Counted from the first letter of the stretch, positions 1 to 7,282 are shown. The stretch is DNA of 21,608 nt from Candidatus Dormiibacterota bacterium (GCA_003170875.1 PMYJ01000254.1:22351-43958); one strand, 5' to 3'. Notes: generated by a model not told the origin, from the letters alone. Program-made: numbers and translations.

Positions 1-231
1 GAGATCGAGAGCGAGATGCAGTACCCGGGGGTCATCAAGGTGACCCTGATCCGCGAGACCCAGGCGATCGCGACCGCCCCGGTGCAGGTCGGGCGCAGCG
101 CGGAGCCGCTGGAGCCGGTCCTCGCGGGGGCGGCGACCAAGCGGCGGCGGCGGCGCAAGAAGCGCAAGGGCAACGGCGACGGGGAGCCCACCGGATCGCC
201 GGGCGAGACGGAGCCGGCGAACGCGGATTAG
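1..231 (+). CDS. rny: Ribonuclease Y, C-terminal end (partial)
   Basis: This is the last 76 residues of an open frame that enters from the left edge, so the start lies outside the window. The segment EIESEMQYPGVIKVTLIRET matches the conserved C-terminus of RNase Y, the membrane-anchored HD-domain endoribonuclease that starts mRNA decay. In the family the protein normally ends a few residues after the IRET motif. Here it continues for about 50 residues, with a strongly basic run (KRRRRRKKRKG, coded around 139-171) followed by a Gly/Pro/Glu-rich acidic tail. The catalytic HD domain and KH domain are not visible. The family call rests on this short conserved end, but the match is distinctive. 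The gene converges on the hydrolase at 256-1074, with only 24 bases between the two stops. Confidence 0.82.
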   Translation, partial: EIESEMQYPGVIKVTLIRETQAIATAPVQVGRSAEPLEPVLAGAATKRRRRRKKRKGNGDGEPTGSPGETEPANAD

Positions 232-255
232 CCTCGGCCGGCGCGGAGGTTGGCT

Positions 256-1074
256 TCAGCCGCCGCGCAGGAAGGAGACGATGACCTCCACGGTGAGGTC
301 GGGATCCTCGTGGAAGAAGAGGTGGCCGCGACCGTCGAACCAGTAGCGGCGCGCTCCGGGGATCAGCTGGGTGAGCGCCTCCGCATTGGCGAGCGGGACC
401 AGGACGTCCTCGGTGCCGTGGAGGACGAGGGCCGGCACCGCGATCTCGCCGAGCCGATCGCCGAGGTCGGCGTCTCGGGAGGCGCGGAACTGGGCGGTGA
501 AGGCGCGGCCCGGGATCGGGTGGGCGGCTCGGTAGGCCACCTCCTCGTCGATGAACTCGGGGTGCTCGCGCTGGAAGCGCTGCGCGTAAAGGACGGTGCA
601 GGCCATGCGGTAGGCCTCGGCCGGCGTCCGGGCGCCCCGCCCGAGAAGTGCGGCGGTCGCCTCGGGCTGCGCGGGGACGGCGGTGTGCCGCCCGGGACCG
701 GTGGCGGCCAGGATCAGCCGGGTCAGGCGATCGGGATGGAGGACGGCGACCTGCTGGGCGGTGAGACCTCCCATGGAGGCGCCGAAGAGCTGGAAGGTCT
801 CCGCTCCGCAGCCGGCCGCCACCTCGACGCAATCCGCTGCCAGCCGGGGCATCGGATAGGGCCCGGGGGGCACATCGGAGTCACCGGCACCGCGGGGGTC
901 GTAGACGATCACCCGATGGTGCCGCGCCAGTGCTGGGACGATCGGCGCGTATACGCGCCGGGTGGCCCCCAGCCCGGGGATCATCAGCAGGGGCTCACCA
1001 TCCCCATGGATGCTGACGGCAAGCCGGACGCCGTCACTCGCGACCACGTGCCGGTCGGGGGTCGGCGGAGCCAC
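256..1074 (-). CDS. Alpha/beta hydrolase
   Basis: Predicted cytoplasmic hydrolase of 272 residues with the alpha/beta fold, resembling the 3-oxoadipate enol-lactonase/esterase type. Visible features are an oxyanion-loop segment MIPGLG (about residues 31-36), the nucleophile elbow GASMGG with Ser100, an acidic residue in HGTEDVLVP (Asp223), and the catalytic histidine in GRGHLFF (His251). The substrate cannot be read from sequence. The frame stays open upstream to 1332, but that extension is Arg/Pro-rich and low complexity. I therefore chose the GTG at 1074, which gives the usual family length; no strong Shine-Dalgarno precedes it. The gene stands alone on the minus strand, convergent with rny and divergent from the araC-like gene. 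Confidence 0.8.
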   Translation of the reverse strand: MAPPTPDRHVVASDGVRLAVSIHGDGEPLLMIPGLGATRRVYAPIVPALARHHRVIVYDPRGAGDSDVPPGPYPMPRLAADCVEVAAGCGAETFQLFGASMGGLTAQQVAVLHPDRLTRLILAATGPGRHTAVPAQPEATAALLGRGARTPAEAYRMACTVLYAQRFQREHPEFIDEEVAYRAAHPIPGRAFTAQFRASRDADLGDRLGEIAVPALVLHGTEDVLVPLANAEALTQLIPGARRYWFDGRGHLFFHEDPDLTVEVIVSFLRGG

Positions 1075-1403
1075 GGGTCCGGATCGTAGGGCACGCCGTA
1101 GCCCGGCCGGCGCGGGACGATCATCAGCAGTCGCAGCAGGAGCAGGCGGACCATCCCCGGGACATCGTCGCGGAGGGAGTCGGGGTGGGTGTCGGCACCG
1201 CGGGTGAGGTCGTGGCGGGTGCCGGCGCCGGTGCCGTGGGTGAGCGGCGCGGCCTGGGCTCCGGCCGACACGGCGACCGCCGCCAGCAGCGCGTCCAGAC
1301 CGCACAGGCCCACACCGGCCAGGCGCCGGCACAGCCGGTGGCGCGGGCGGTGTCGGCCGTGCGCCCTGCGGGGACGTGACTGCCCTCGCGCTACACTGTA
1401 ACG
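1075..1403. other. Intergenic stretch between hydrolase and AraC-like gene
   Basis: This is a 329-base region with high GC until roughly 1380. A minus-strand frame from 1313 to 984 could encode 109 residues, including a leucine-rich piece (MVRLLLLRLLMIVPRR). It overlaps the hydrolase start by about 90 bases and resembles nothing I know, so I do not call it a gene. The right end carries the probable promoter of the AraC-like gene. I see no RNA gene or repeat here. Confidence 0.4.
1392..1397 (+). promoter_or_regulatory. Candidate -10 element (TACACT), possibly leaderless start
   Basis: TACACT fits the TAnnnT pattern of a bacterial -10 box and ends six bases before the ATG at 1404. Transcription starting seven bases downstream of the box would begin at, or next to, the start codon, giving a leaderless mRNA. 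No Shine-Dalgarno precedes this ATG, which is consistent with that idea. No convincing -35 box is visible. Confidence 0.4.
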
Positions 1404-1865
1404 ATGATCACGCCCGTGGTCACACGTCGTTTACTGCGCGCAAAAGACTTGATGGACTCGGAGTATGCACGAGCCCTCAAAGTTGAACAGATCGCGCAGT
1501 CAGCGCACTTGACCGCGGCGCATTTCTCCCGACAGTTTCGCCGTGCGTTTGGGGAAACACCGCATCAATACTTGCTTTCTCGTCGCTTGGAACGTGCCGC
1601 CGCGCTGCTGGCCAACACTGACTACACCGTGACGCGCATCTGTGAGCTCGTTGGCCTGTCGAGCGTTGGTTCATTCAGCACTGCATTTCGACGCGGGTAT
1701 GCTGCATCGCCCACGACATATCGAGCGCAACATCTCCCGGCTTTAGCCCACCGCGTGATTCCGCCGTGCATTCTGCTTGCGGTGGCGCGCCCGCAACTGA
1801 GCAGGATTCGAGAAGACACCGCCCTCCAGCCCAAGTACGATGAGAGCCAACCACGCCAGAGCTGA
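1404..1865 (+). CDS. AraC-family transcriptional regulator, DNA-binding domain only
   Basis: This 153-residue protein consists almost entirely of an AraC/XylS DNA-binding domain. The first helix-turn-helix covers about residues 27-70 (VEQIAQSAHLTAAHFSRQF, then the linker pattern GETPHQYLLSRRLERAAALL). The second covers about 73-107 (VTRICELVGLSSVGSFSTAFRR, then SPTTYR). No N-terminal ligand-binding domain is present, so it is a minimal regulator like SoxS/MarA-type or stand-alone AraC proteins. The last 45 residues are not conserved. It lies 91 bases upstream of a VOC-family gene on the same strand, a common pairing in which the regulator controls the VOC gene; that link is inference. Base composition is clearly lower in GC than in the flanking genes, suggesting transfer. 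Confidence 0.88.
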   Translation: MITPVVTRRLLRAKDLMDSEYARALKVEQIAQSAHLTAAHFSRQFRRAFGETPHQYLLSRRLERAAALLANTDYTVTRICELVGLSSVGSFSTAFRRGYAASPTTYRAQHLPALAHRVIPPCILLAVARPQLSRIREDTALQPKYDESQPRQS

Positions 1866-1872
1866 TCTGGAG

Positions 1873-1908
1873 AGGAGAGGACGCTCCTGAACGACGGCGC
1901 AATGCGCC
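1873..1908. promoter_or_regulatory. Two small inverted repeats upstream of the VOC gene
   Basis: Between the regulator and the VOC gene lie AGGAG-N6-CTCCT (1873-1888) and GGCGCA-A-TGCGCC (1896-1908, a perfect 6+6 with a one-base spacer). They could be an operator or part of a hairpin in the intercistronic mRNA. Neither is followed by a T-run, so a terminator is unlikely. Function is not established. Confidence 0.25.
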
Positions 1909-1956
1909 AGCAAGAGTGTGCTCACTGATTGGTAAACGACGTCAAGGAGTAGTGCT

Positions 1957-2373
1957 ATGAGCCTGAAGATCGGATACACGACCCTCTGGGTCCGCGATCA
2001 AGACGAAGCGTTGTCGTTCTTCGAGAAACTCGGATTTGAGGTTCGCGAAGATCTGAAACACGGTGACTACCGCTGGCTTGCGGTCGCATCGGCCGAGCAA
2101 CCCGACCTTGCGATCACACTCGCGAAGCCTGGATATCCCATGGACGAGGCCACATCGCAGGCCGTCGAATCCACAGTGGCGAAGGGAATGTTGAGCACGC
2201 TCGTGTTTACAACGGACGATTGCTTTGCGACCGCCGCAGCGCTCAAGGCGAAGGGGATCGAGTTCACTCGCGATGCCGGTGAGCGCGGGTACGGAGTGGA
2301 CGCTGCATTTCGCGATCCGTCGGGGAACGAGTTCCGGCTGCTCCAGGCGGCCTCGCAGCCTGCGAGAAGCTAG
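1957..2373 (+). CDS. VOC-family (glyoxalase/bleomycin-resistance fold) protein
   Basis: 138-residue protein of the vicinal oxygen chelate fold. It has two beta-alpha-beta-beta-beta halves, starting at IGYTTLWVRDQDEALSFFEKLGF and at STLVFTTDDCFATAAALKAKG, and ends in the family-typical RDPSGNEFRLLQ strand. The usual first metal ligand, a His near residue 8, is replaced by Thr, while the late Glu (NEF) is kept. A canonical metal-dependent glyoxalase I activity is therefore doubtful; a binding or resistance role or another lyase/dioxygenase-like role is possible. An AAGGAG Shine-Dalgarno (1944-1949) sits seven bases before the ATG. The gene belongs to the lower-GC block with the AraC-like regulator. 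Confidence 0.87.
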   Translation: MSLKIGYTTLWVRDQDEALSFFEKLGFEVREDLKHGDYRWLAVASAEQPDLAITLAKPGYPMDEATSQAVESTVAKGMLSTLVFTTDDCFATAAALKAKGIEFTRDAGERGYGVDAAFRDPSGNEFRLLQAASQPARS

Positions 2374-2395
2374 CCGCCGCACGCCTGCCACCTGT

Positions 2396-2406
2396 AAAGG
2401 AGGTGA
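2396..2406 (+). promoter_or_regulatory. Near-perfect Shine-Dalgarno that fixes a start codon
   Basis: The string AAAGGAGGTGA is fully complementary to the 3' end of bacterial 16S rRNA. It lies five bases upstream of the ATG at 2412. The GTG at 2403, the longest in-frame start, lies inside this sequence and is therefore not the start. Such a strong site is unlike its neighbours and supports a foreign origin for the downstream gene. Confidence 0.7.
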
Positions 2407-2411
2407 CCCAT

Positions 2412-2648
2412 ATGAAGACGATGACATGTGAACAAATGGGTGGACCATGTGATGCCCCATTCCACGGGAATAAGGCTGATGAGGTCATCAAGGCGCAAGA
2501 CAACCATTTGAAGGAAATGGTCGCAGGGGGTGATGAGACGCACAGAAGCGCCCTGAAGGGCATGCAGAATAGGTGGAAACATCCCCTGTCGGGAATGGGG
2601 TGGTACACAAAGACAAAGAAGGCCTTTGCTACTCTTCCCGAAGACTGA
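2412..2648 (+). CDS. Small conserved-looking cysteine-containing protein
   Basis: 78-residue soluble protein starting at the ATG set by the strong Shine-Dalgarno. It opens with MKTMTCEQMGGPCDAPFHGN, carrying two cysteines (residues 6 and 13) and a His. Many charged residues follow, and it ends WKHPLSGMGWYTKTKKAFATLPED. The opening has the look of the small DUF1059-like/C-x-GG-x-CD proteins of environmental bacteria, but I am not sure of the family and assign no function. It lies 38 bases after the VOC gene on the same strand and shares its lower GC, so it probably travels with the AraC-VOC pair. Confidence 0.65.
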   Translation: MKTMTCEQMGGPCDAPFHGNKADEVIKAQDNHLKEMVAGGDETHRSALKGMQNRWKHPLSGMGWYTKTKKAFATLPED

Positions 2649-3107
2649 TCGGTTTGCCTCTCCCGCTCCCGAGCGGCGGAGCCGCCCCTGCCGAGGACCG
2701 GTGACCGGCACCGCGGAGGCCGACAGGCTGGTGAGCTCGCCAGCGGGCAGTTGGTGGACCACCCGGGCCGCGCTCGGGACCTGGTGCACTGTGACCGCAT
2801 AGCTTGCTGCGACGTCGGGTCAGCGAGGTCGGCGACACCTCCCACACGGGCGCCCCGGTCGGCGAGCTCCTGCTGGAGGTCTCGACCCTCACTCCACCGG
2901 AACCCGGCGTCTGCCAGATCAGGGAAGGTGCCCTCCGCTCCGGTCGAGTTGCCCGGCGCCATCTCGTACACCCGCTCGGAGAGGGCACCGACGCCGACAG
3001 GCGTCGCGGCGGGAGTCGCCCCCCGGATTGCACGCCTCGAGATGGGCCTGGCACGCAATGCCTTGAAGTCGGCCCGTATCCGACGTGGGACGCGCCACCA
3101 TTGCCCC
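2649..3107. other. 459-base gap with possible minus-strand gene remnant
   Basis: No complete gene is visible. On the minus strand, roughly 3000 down to 2770, one frame reads as protein-like sequence (ALSERVYEMAPGN, then FPDLADAGFRWSEGRDLQQE) with high third-position GC. It has no convincing start, because it runs in from the antisense of rsmE, and it continues downstream into low-quality sequence. It may be the remains of a gene truncated when the lower-GC block to its left was inserted. I recognise no family. No terminator hairpin with a T-run is seen after the small gene at 2648. Confidence 0.3.
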
Positions 3108-3842
3108 GTGCCACGGCTCTTCGTCACCCGGGACCAGATCAGCGCCGGTGCCCTGGTGCTCGACGGTGACCCCGCCCGCCATCTCGCCGGGCCCCTCCGC
3201 GTCCACGTCGGGGAACTGATCCTGGTCGTCGATGATGCCGGCGAGGAACACGGGGTCCGGGTCGCCTCGGTGGAGAGAGCTCGGGTGACCGGCTCGATCG
3301 TCTGGTCCCGCCCGGCCTCGGGGGAACCGCGTCTCCGCCTCGACGTCGTCCAGGGGCTGGTGCGGGAGATCGACGAGGTGGTGGCCGGCCTGGCCGAGGT
3401 CGGGGCCGCCGCGATCCGCCCCGCCGTCGCCGCACGCAGCGTCACACGGCCCGACCCGGAGCGGGCCGCGGCCCGGCTCCGCCGGTGGGGCGAGATCGCC
3501 CGCGAGGCGGCCGAGCTGGCCCACCGTGGCGCCGTCCCCCGCGTGGCAGCGCTCACCGACCTGGCAGGAGCGCTGGCCGAGCTCCCGGAGGGCGCGCGTA
3601 TCCTCGTCTGCATGGTGGACGCAGCCGTCCCGCTGGCCCGGTTGGATGTAGACGCAGCCCGTCCAGCGGCGCTGGTGGTCGGTCCGGAGGGTGGATTGGA
3701 CCCGGACGAGGTCGACCGCCTCCGGGAGGCCGGCGCCGAGATGGTCCACCTCGGGCCCCGGGTGCTGCCGGCACGCCGGGCCGCCATGGTCGCGGCCGGG
3801 CTTCTCCTCGCCCGCGCAGGGGACCTCGACCACGGGCGCTGA
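3108..3842 (+). CDS. rsmE: 16S rRNA (uracil1498-N3)-methyltransferase RsmE
   Basis: 244-residue SPOUT-class methyltransferase that uses S-adenosylmethionine to methylate U1498 of 16S rRNA. The N-terminal PUA-like part (about 1-70) opens VPRLFVTRDQ with HLAGPLRVHVGE. The SPOUT domain contains the SAM-binding GPEGGL loop (192-197) and the knot segment LGPRVL (215-220). The start is the GTG at 3108, which gives the family's usual length; the frame is open upstream to 2751. The knot motif is unusual: the family normally reads LR-x-ETA after LGPR, but here it reads LPARRAA. The helix that usually reads EQSxR reads ELAHR. The family is clear, but activity may be altered. The next gene, mtaB, starts 43 bases downstream. 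Confidence 0.85.
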   Translation: MPRLFVTRDQISAGALVLDGDPARHLAGPLRVHVGELILVVDDAGEEHGVRVASVERARVTGSIVWSRPASGEPRLRLDVVQGLVREIDEVVAGLAEVGAAAIRPAVAARSVTRPDPERAAARLRRWGEIAREAAELAHRGAVPRVAALTDLAGALAELPEGARILVCMVDAAVPLARLDVDAARPAALVVGPEGGLDPDEVDRLREAGAEMVHLGPRVLPARRAAMVAAGLLLARAGDLDHGR

Positions 3843-3885
3843 GCAGCGGATTCCCGGCGGGGAGACCGCCGCCGGTCCGCTGCGG

Positions 3886-5178
3886 GTGGCTCTCACCACC
3901 CTCGGCTGCAAGGTCAATTACGCGGAGATGGCCGAGCTGGCCGGGCGGCTCGCGAGGCTTGGCTGCGAGGTGGTCCCCGAGGACGAGCCGGCCGACGTCC
4001 GCGTGCTCAACTCGTGCGCGGTGACGCTCCAGGCCGATGCCACCACCCGGCAGCGGCTCCACCGGCTGCGCCGCCGCGACCCCGGCTGCCACCTCATCCT
4101 CACCGGCTGCTCCGTGGACGCCAACCCGGATCGCTACCTGGCGGCGGGGACGGATGGCAGGGCGACCGTCCCGGGGTTGGATGCGGTCTTCGCCAACACC
4201 GAGAAGCTGCGCATCGCGGACCACGTCGCCGCCCTCGCGGCGGGACGCGGGGACCCTCTCCGCCACCTCCCACCGGCCGGGCTGCGCAGTCGAGCCTTCC
4301 TCAAGGTCCAGGACGGCTGCGACCACCGCTGCACCTACTGCGTGGTGTGGCGGACCCGGGGAGCGTCGGCGAGCCTACCCGAGGAGGTGGTGGTGGCGCG
4401 AGCCCGGGCCGCGGTGGCCGCCGGACACGCCGAGCTGGTCCTGACCGGGGTCGACCTGGGCAGCTACGGGCGGGACCGGGGATCCGACCTGGCGGCGCTG
4501 GTGCGCCGTCTCCTCGAGGGCCTCGACGGGAGCGCACGCATCCGCCTCAGCAGCATCAACGCCAACGACATCCCGGAGCGGCTCATCGAGCTGAACGGCG
4601 ATCCGCGGCTGTGCAGCCACTGGCACATCCCACTTCAGAGCGGGAGTGACCGAGTGCTCCGGGCCATGCATCGCGGCTACCGGCGGCAGCGCTACCTCCG
4701 GGTGGTCGAGGGCCTGCGCCGTCAGAACCCCGACACCGAGCTGACCACCGACGTGATGGTTGGCTTCCCGGGAGAGAGCCAGGAGGACCACGAGGCCACG
4801 CTGGGCCTGATCGAGGAGGTCGAGTTCCTCGGCTGCCACGTCTTCCGCTACTCGCCGCGCCCCGAGACGGAGGCGGCCCAGCTCCCCCAGCGGGCCAACG
4901 ACGCTCTACTCCGATCGCGGAGCGCCGAGGTCCGCCGCGCTGCGGCGGCGAGCGCCCGCGGGCGGCGTCAGCGAGCGGTGGGGCGCCAGCACCGGGTGGT
5001 CTGGGACCGGGTCGCGCCGGGAGAGGCGCACGGTCTCACCGACGGGTACCACGAGGTGGTGGCGGTCCCCGCCACGGGGACCAGGACGGGCCGCATGCAG
5101 AACGTCGTGGCCACGAGGGTCGAAGGCGACCTGCTGCGCGGAGCCATCCTTCTGGAAACCGGCGGGGACGAGCGCTGA
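3886..5178 (+). CDS. mtaB: tRNA N6-threonylcarbamoyladenosine (t6A37) methylthiotransferase MtaB
   Basis: 430-residue radical-SAM enzyme that converts t6A37 to ms2t6A37 in tRNAs reading ANN codons. Order of parts: the N-terminal UPF0004 domain with three cluster-binding cysteines (C8 in TLGCKVN, C44 in LNSCAV, C75 in LTGCSV); the radical-SAM core with CDHRCTYC (C145, C149, C152); later LSSINANDIPERLI, HIPLQSGSDRVLRAMHRGY and DVMVGFPGE; and a C-terminal TRAM-like domain ending near residue 425. The LGCKVN opening points to MtaB rather than MiaB. The GTG at 3886 is the only ATG, GTG or TTG codon downstream of rsmE that keeps the first cysteine motif; a CTG two codons earlier cannot be excluded. 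It overlaps the next gene as TGATG. Confidence 0.93.
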   Translation: MALTTLGCKVNYAEMAELAGRLARLGCEVVPEDEPADVRVLNSCAVTLQADATTRQRLHRLRRRDPGCHLILTGCSVDANPDRYLAAGTDGRATVPGLDAVFANTEKLRIADHVAALAAGRGDPLRHLPPAGLRSRAFLKVQDGCDHRCTYCVVWRTRGASASLPEEVVVARARAAVAAGHAELVLTGVDLGSYGRDRGSDLAALVRRLLEGLDGSARIRLSSINANDIPERLIELNGDPRLCSHWHIPLQSGSDRVLRAMHRGYRRQRYLRVVEGLRRQNPDTELTTDVMVGFPGESQEDHEATLGLIEEVEFLGCHVFRYSPRPETEAAQLPQRANDALLRSRSAEVRRAAAASARGRRQRAVGRQHRVVWDRVAPGEAHGLTDGYHEVVAVPATGTRTGRMQNVVATRVEGDLLRGAILLETGGDER

Positions 5179-5414
5179 TGCGCGTCGCCGTGGTGGTCCA
5201 CCCGAGGGCCGGGAGGGAGGAGCTCACCTGGGACGGCCGGGAGCTGCGGCTCCGCATCACCCAGCCACCGGTGGACGGTGCCGCCAACGCGGCCGTGCTC
5301 CGGCTGGTGGCCGCCTGGGCCGGCGTGGCACCCTCACGCGTCCGCCTGGTCTCCGGGCACCGTGGCACCCACAAGCAGGTGGAGATCGAGGGGGTCGACG
5401 TCCTCCCCCGCTGA
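5178..5414 (+). CDS. YggU/DUF167 family protein
   Basis: 78-residue protein of the DUF167 (YggU) family. It shows the family hallmark PPVDGAANAAVLRLVA (about residues 34-49) followed by LVSGHRGTHKQVEIEG. The fold is a small alpha/beta domain and the biochemical role is unknown. Its ATG overlaps the mtaB stop (TGATG), so the two are probably translationally coupled. Members are often found beside translation or cell-division genes. Confidence 0.88.
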   Translation: MRVAVVVHPRAGREELTWDGRELRLRITQPPVDGAANAAVLRLVAAWAGVAPSRVRLVSGHRGTHKQVEIEGVDVLPR

Positions 5415-5505
5415 CAGCGGCGCCCCGGCGGAGACTTCTAACCCGTCTGACGCGTCGCACTCTGCAGACGGGCTTGCAACGGTGGCACACTTGGCCTAAC
5501 CAGCT

Positions 5506-5520
5506 GGGCCTGCCAGGCCC
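5506..5520 (+). repeat. Short perfect hairpin GGGCCT-GCC-AGGCCC
   Basis: A 6-bp perfect inverted repeat with a three-base loop lies in the gap between the YggU gene and the diguanylate cyclase. No T-run follows it, so it is not a standard intrinsic terminator. It could be an RNA structure in the leader of the downstream gene. I looked for the conserved core of a c-di-GMP-I riboswitch here and did not find one. Confidence 0.25.
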
Positions 5521-5584
5521 GCGGGGGAGGGGCCGACCTGAATGCGATCGGTTGGCGCAAGCCGTGGCTTGCCGGCGGGGTCCC

Positions 5585-7240
5585 ATGCTCAAGGCGATGG
5601 GGTCAGATGACGGAGCGCTCGCGCGCCCCGTGGTTTTCTTCGCCGTGAGCTCGCGAGACCTGATCGGGCACGACGCCAGGGCCGACCGCCCGGTCCCCTT
5701 CGACCCGTCGGCGCCGGCACCGCGAGCGCCGGCCGCCTACCCGCCTCCTGCCACCACCCTCCCCGACGGAGGCGCGCGCCGCGCGCGCGGGAGCGGACGG
5801 CGTCGCACCGCAGCCCTGGTGGCCGTCGCCGGGCTGGCCTCCCTGGTCGCGGTTGCCCTGGTCAGCACCTCCCTCGGCGGATCGGCCATCACCGCCCAGG
5901 TCAACACTCGCCTCTCCAGTGCGGGCAAGCAGGCGGCCGGCTACCTGGCGCAGGTCATCTCCGGCCGGGTCGCCGCTCTCGACAGCGCCGCCGACCAGCT
6001 CCCAATCCTGGCACTGGTGGAAGGCAGCACCACGGACAACCCGGCGGCCACCGCCGACCTCGCCGCCCTCTCCCTGGCCGAGACGGGGAGCCAGGGCCTC
6101 GTGCTGACGAACGGCGCGGGATCGCCGGTCCTCCGGTCCGGCAACCAGAACCCTCTGGACGGTCTTCCGTCAGGGTGGGGCGCGAGCAGCGCGCGCTCGG
6201 GCTTCCTTGCAGTGGCGGCGCCGTCGTCGTTCGCCGCTCCCGCCGTCGACGTGGCCGTCCCGGTCCGCGAGGGCGGCGGGACGGCCGGCGGCTTCCTGGT
6301 GGAGCAATACGGGCTCGGAGGGTCACTCTCGTCGCTTCAATCCCTGGCCGGGGCTCAAGGGATGAAGCTGCTGGTGCTGGACCGAGCCGGGGGCCTGGTC
6401 CTGGGGGTGGATGCAGCGGGCTCAGGCAGCGCGAGCGTCGTGACCAGCTGGACACCGAAGGCGTCGATGACCGCGGCCACTGACCAGGCCATCGGCAGCG
6501 GCGCGGTCGGGCTGGATGACAACGCGACGGGCGGGCCTGCCGCGTACAGCCCGGTGAACGGAGCCGCGTGGGTCGTGCGCGCCACCCTGCCCAGCTCGGC
6601 CCTGGCGGCGGTGGCAAGCCTCAGGGTGGCGGTGTTCAGCATCTGCGGCGCGCTGGCGCTCCTCTTCCTGGCGGCGGTCGTCATGGTCAACCGAACGCTC
6701 CGGGGCCGGGATCAGACCGAGGCCGCACTGATCATCCAGTCGGCGGCGATGGAGCACGCGGCCATGCACGACCCCCTCACCGGCCTGCCCAATCGCCTCC
6801 TCTTCAACGACCGGCTCCAGCACGGCATCTCCAACGCCCGCCGCTCGGGACGGCCGATGGCCCTCTTGGTCCTGGACATCGACGGGTTCAAAGCCCTCAA
6901 CGACGCCCTCGGGCACAGCGCCGGCGACACCGTCCTCAGGGAGACTGCGACTCGCCTCCAGGCGTCGGTGCGCGTGTCGGACACGGTCGCTCGGCTGGGA
7001 GGCGACGAGTTTGTGATCGTTGCCGTCGATGCAGATCCCGCTCAGGCCGAGTTGATCAGCACCAAGGTCCGTCAGCGGATGGAGGAGCCGATGACGGTCG
7101 ACGATCGGCAGGTCCCGGTGGGGCTCAGCATCGGTCAGGCGGCTTTCCCGGAGGACGGCGGCGAGCCGGCGCAGCTGCTCCGGCGCGCCGACACCAACAT
7201 GTATCGGGACAAGCGCGCGAGGAAGGCCACCTCCGGCTGA
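5585..7240 (+). CDS. Membrane-anchored GGDEF-domain diguanylate cyclase
   Basis: 551-residue protein that should make the second messenger c-di-GMP from two GTP. A cytoplasmic Pro/Ala/Arg-rich N-terminus is followed by a membrane helix (TAALVAVAGLASLVAVALVS), an extracytoplasmic sensor region of about 250 residues with a Cache-like layout, and a second helix (VAVFSICGALALLFLAAVVMV). The GGDEF domain follows: it opens DPLTGLPNR, has the substrate segment DIDGFKALNDALGH and an intact GGDEF (residues 472-476). RVSD stands exactly five residues before GGDEF, the position of the RxxD product-inhibition site. No EAL domain is present. The start is uncertain: the ATG at 5585 follows a GGCGGGG stretch, while the ATG at 5597 and GTG at 5645 are alternatives. 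It converges on dnaJ. Confidence 0.9.
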   Translation: MLKAMGSDDGALARPVVFFAVSSRDLIGHDARADRPVPFDPSAPAPRAPAAYPPPATTLPDGGARRARGSGRRRTAALVAVAGLASLVAVALVSTSLGGSAITAQVNTRLSSAGKQAAGYLAQVISGRVAALDSAADQLPILALVEGSTTDNPAATADLAALSLAETGSQGLVLTNGAGSPVLRSGNQNPLDGLPSGWGASSARSGFLAVAAPSSFAAPAVDVAVPVREGGGTAGGFLVEQYGLGGSLSSLQSLAGAQGMKLLVLDRAGGLVLGVDAAGSGSASVVTSWTPKASMTAATDQAIGSGAVGLDDNATGGPAAYSPVNGAAWVVRATLPSSALAAVASLRVAVFSICGALALLFLAAVVMVNRTLRGRDQTEAALIIQSAAMEHAAMHDPLTGLPNRLLFNDRLQHGISNARRSGRPMALLVLDIDGFKALNDALGHSAGDTVLRETATRLQASVRVSDTVARLGGDEFVIVAVDADPAQAELISTKVRQRMEEPMTVDDRQVPVGLSIGQAAFPEDGGEPAQLLRRADTNMYRDKRARKATSG

Positions 7241-7282
7241 GGCGGTGAGACGGGGGCGGTTGGTCGATGGCTGCGCCCGACG

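Noticed and set aside
984..1313. 109-residue minus-strand frame with a leucine-rich helix
   Set aside because: It overlaps the hydrolase start by about 90 bases, lacks a ribosome-binding site and matches nothing known.
2701..2720. T-box-like string (GGCACCGCGG) ahead of rsmE
   Set aside because: It resembles part of the T-box core, but no stem I features, specifier loop or terminator were found, and no tRNA-related gene follows in the right layout.
2264..3787. Long minus-strand open frame of 507 residues
   Set aside because: Most of it is the antisense shadow of rsmE with Arg/Ser/Pro-rich composition. Only a short middle part looks protein-like, and that is reported as a possible remnant.
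5415..5584. Possible c-di-GMP riboswitch before the diguanylate cyclase
   Set aside because: GC-rich spacer with one hairpin, but the conserved GEMM core and tetraloop receptor are not visible.
7241..7282. Bidirectional terminator between the diguanylate cyclase and dnaJ
   Set aside because: The 42-base gap has no clear inverted repeat with a T-run on either strand.
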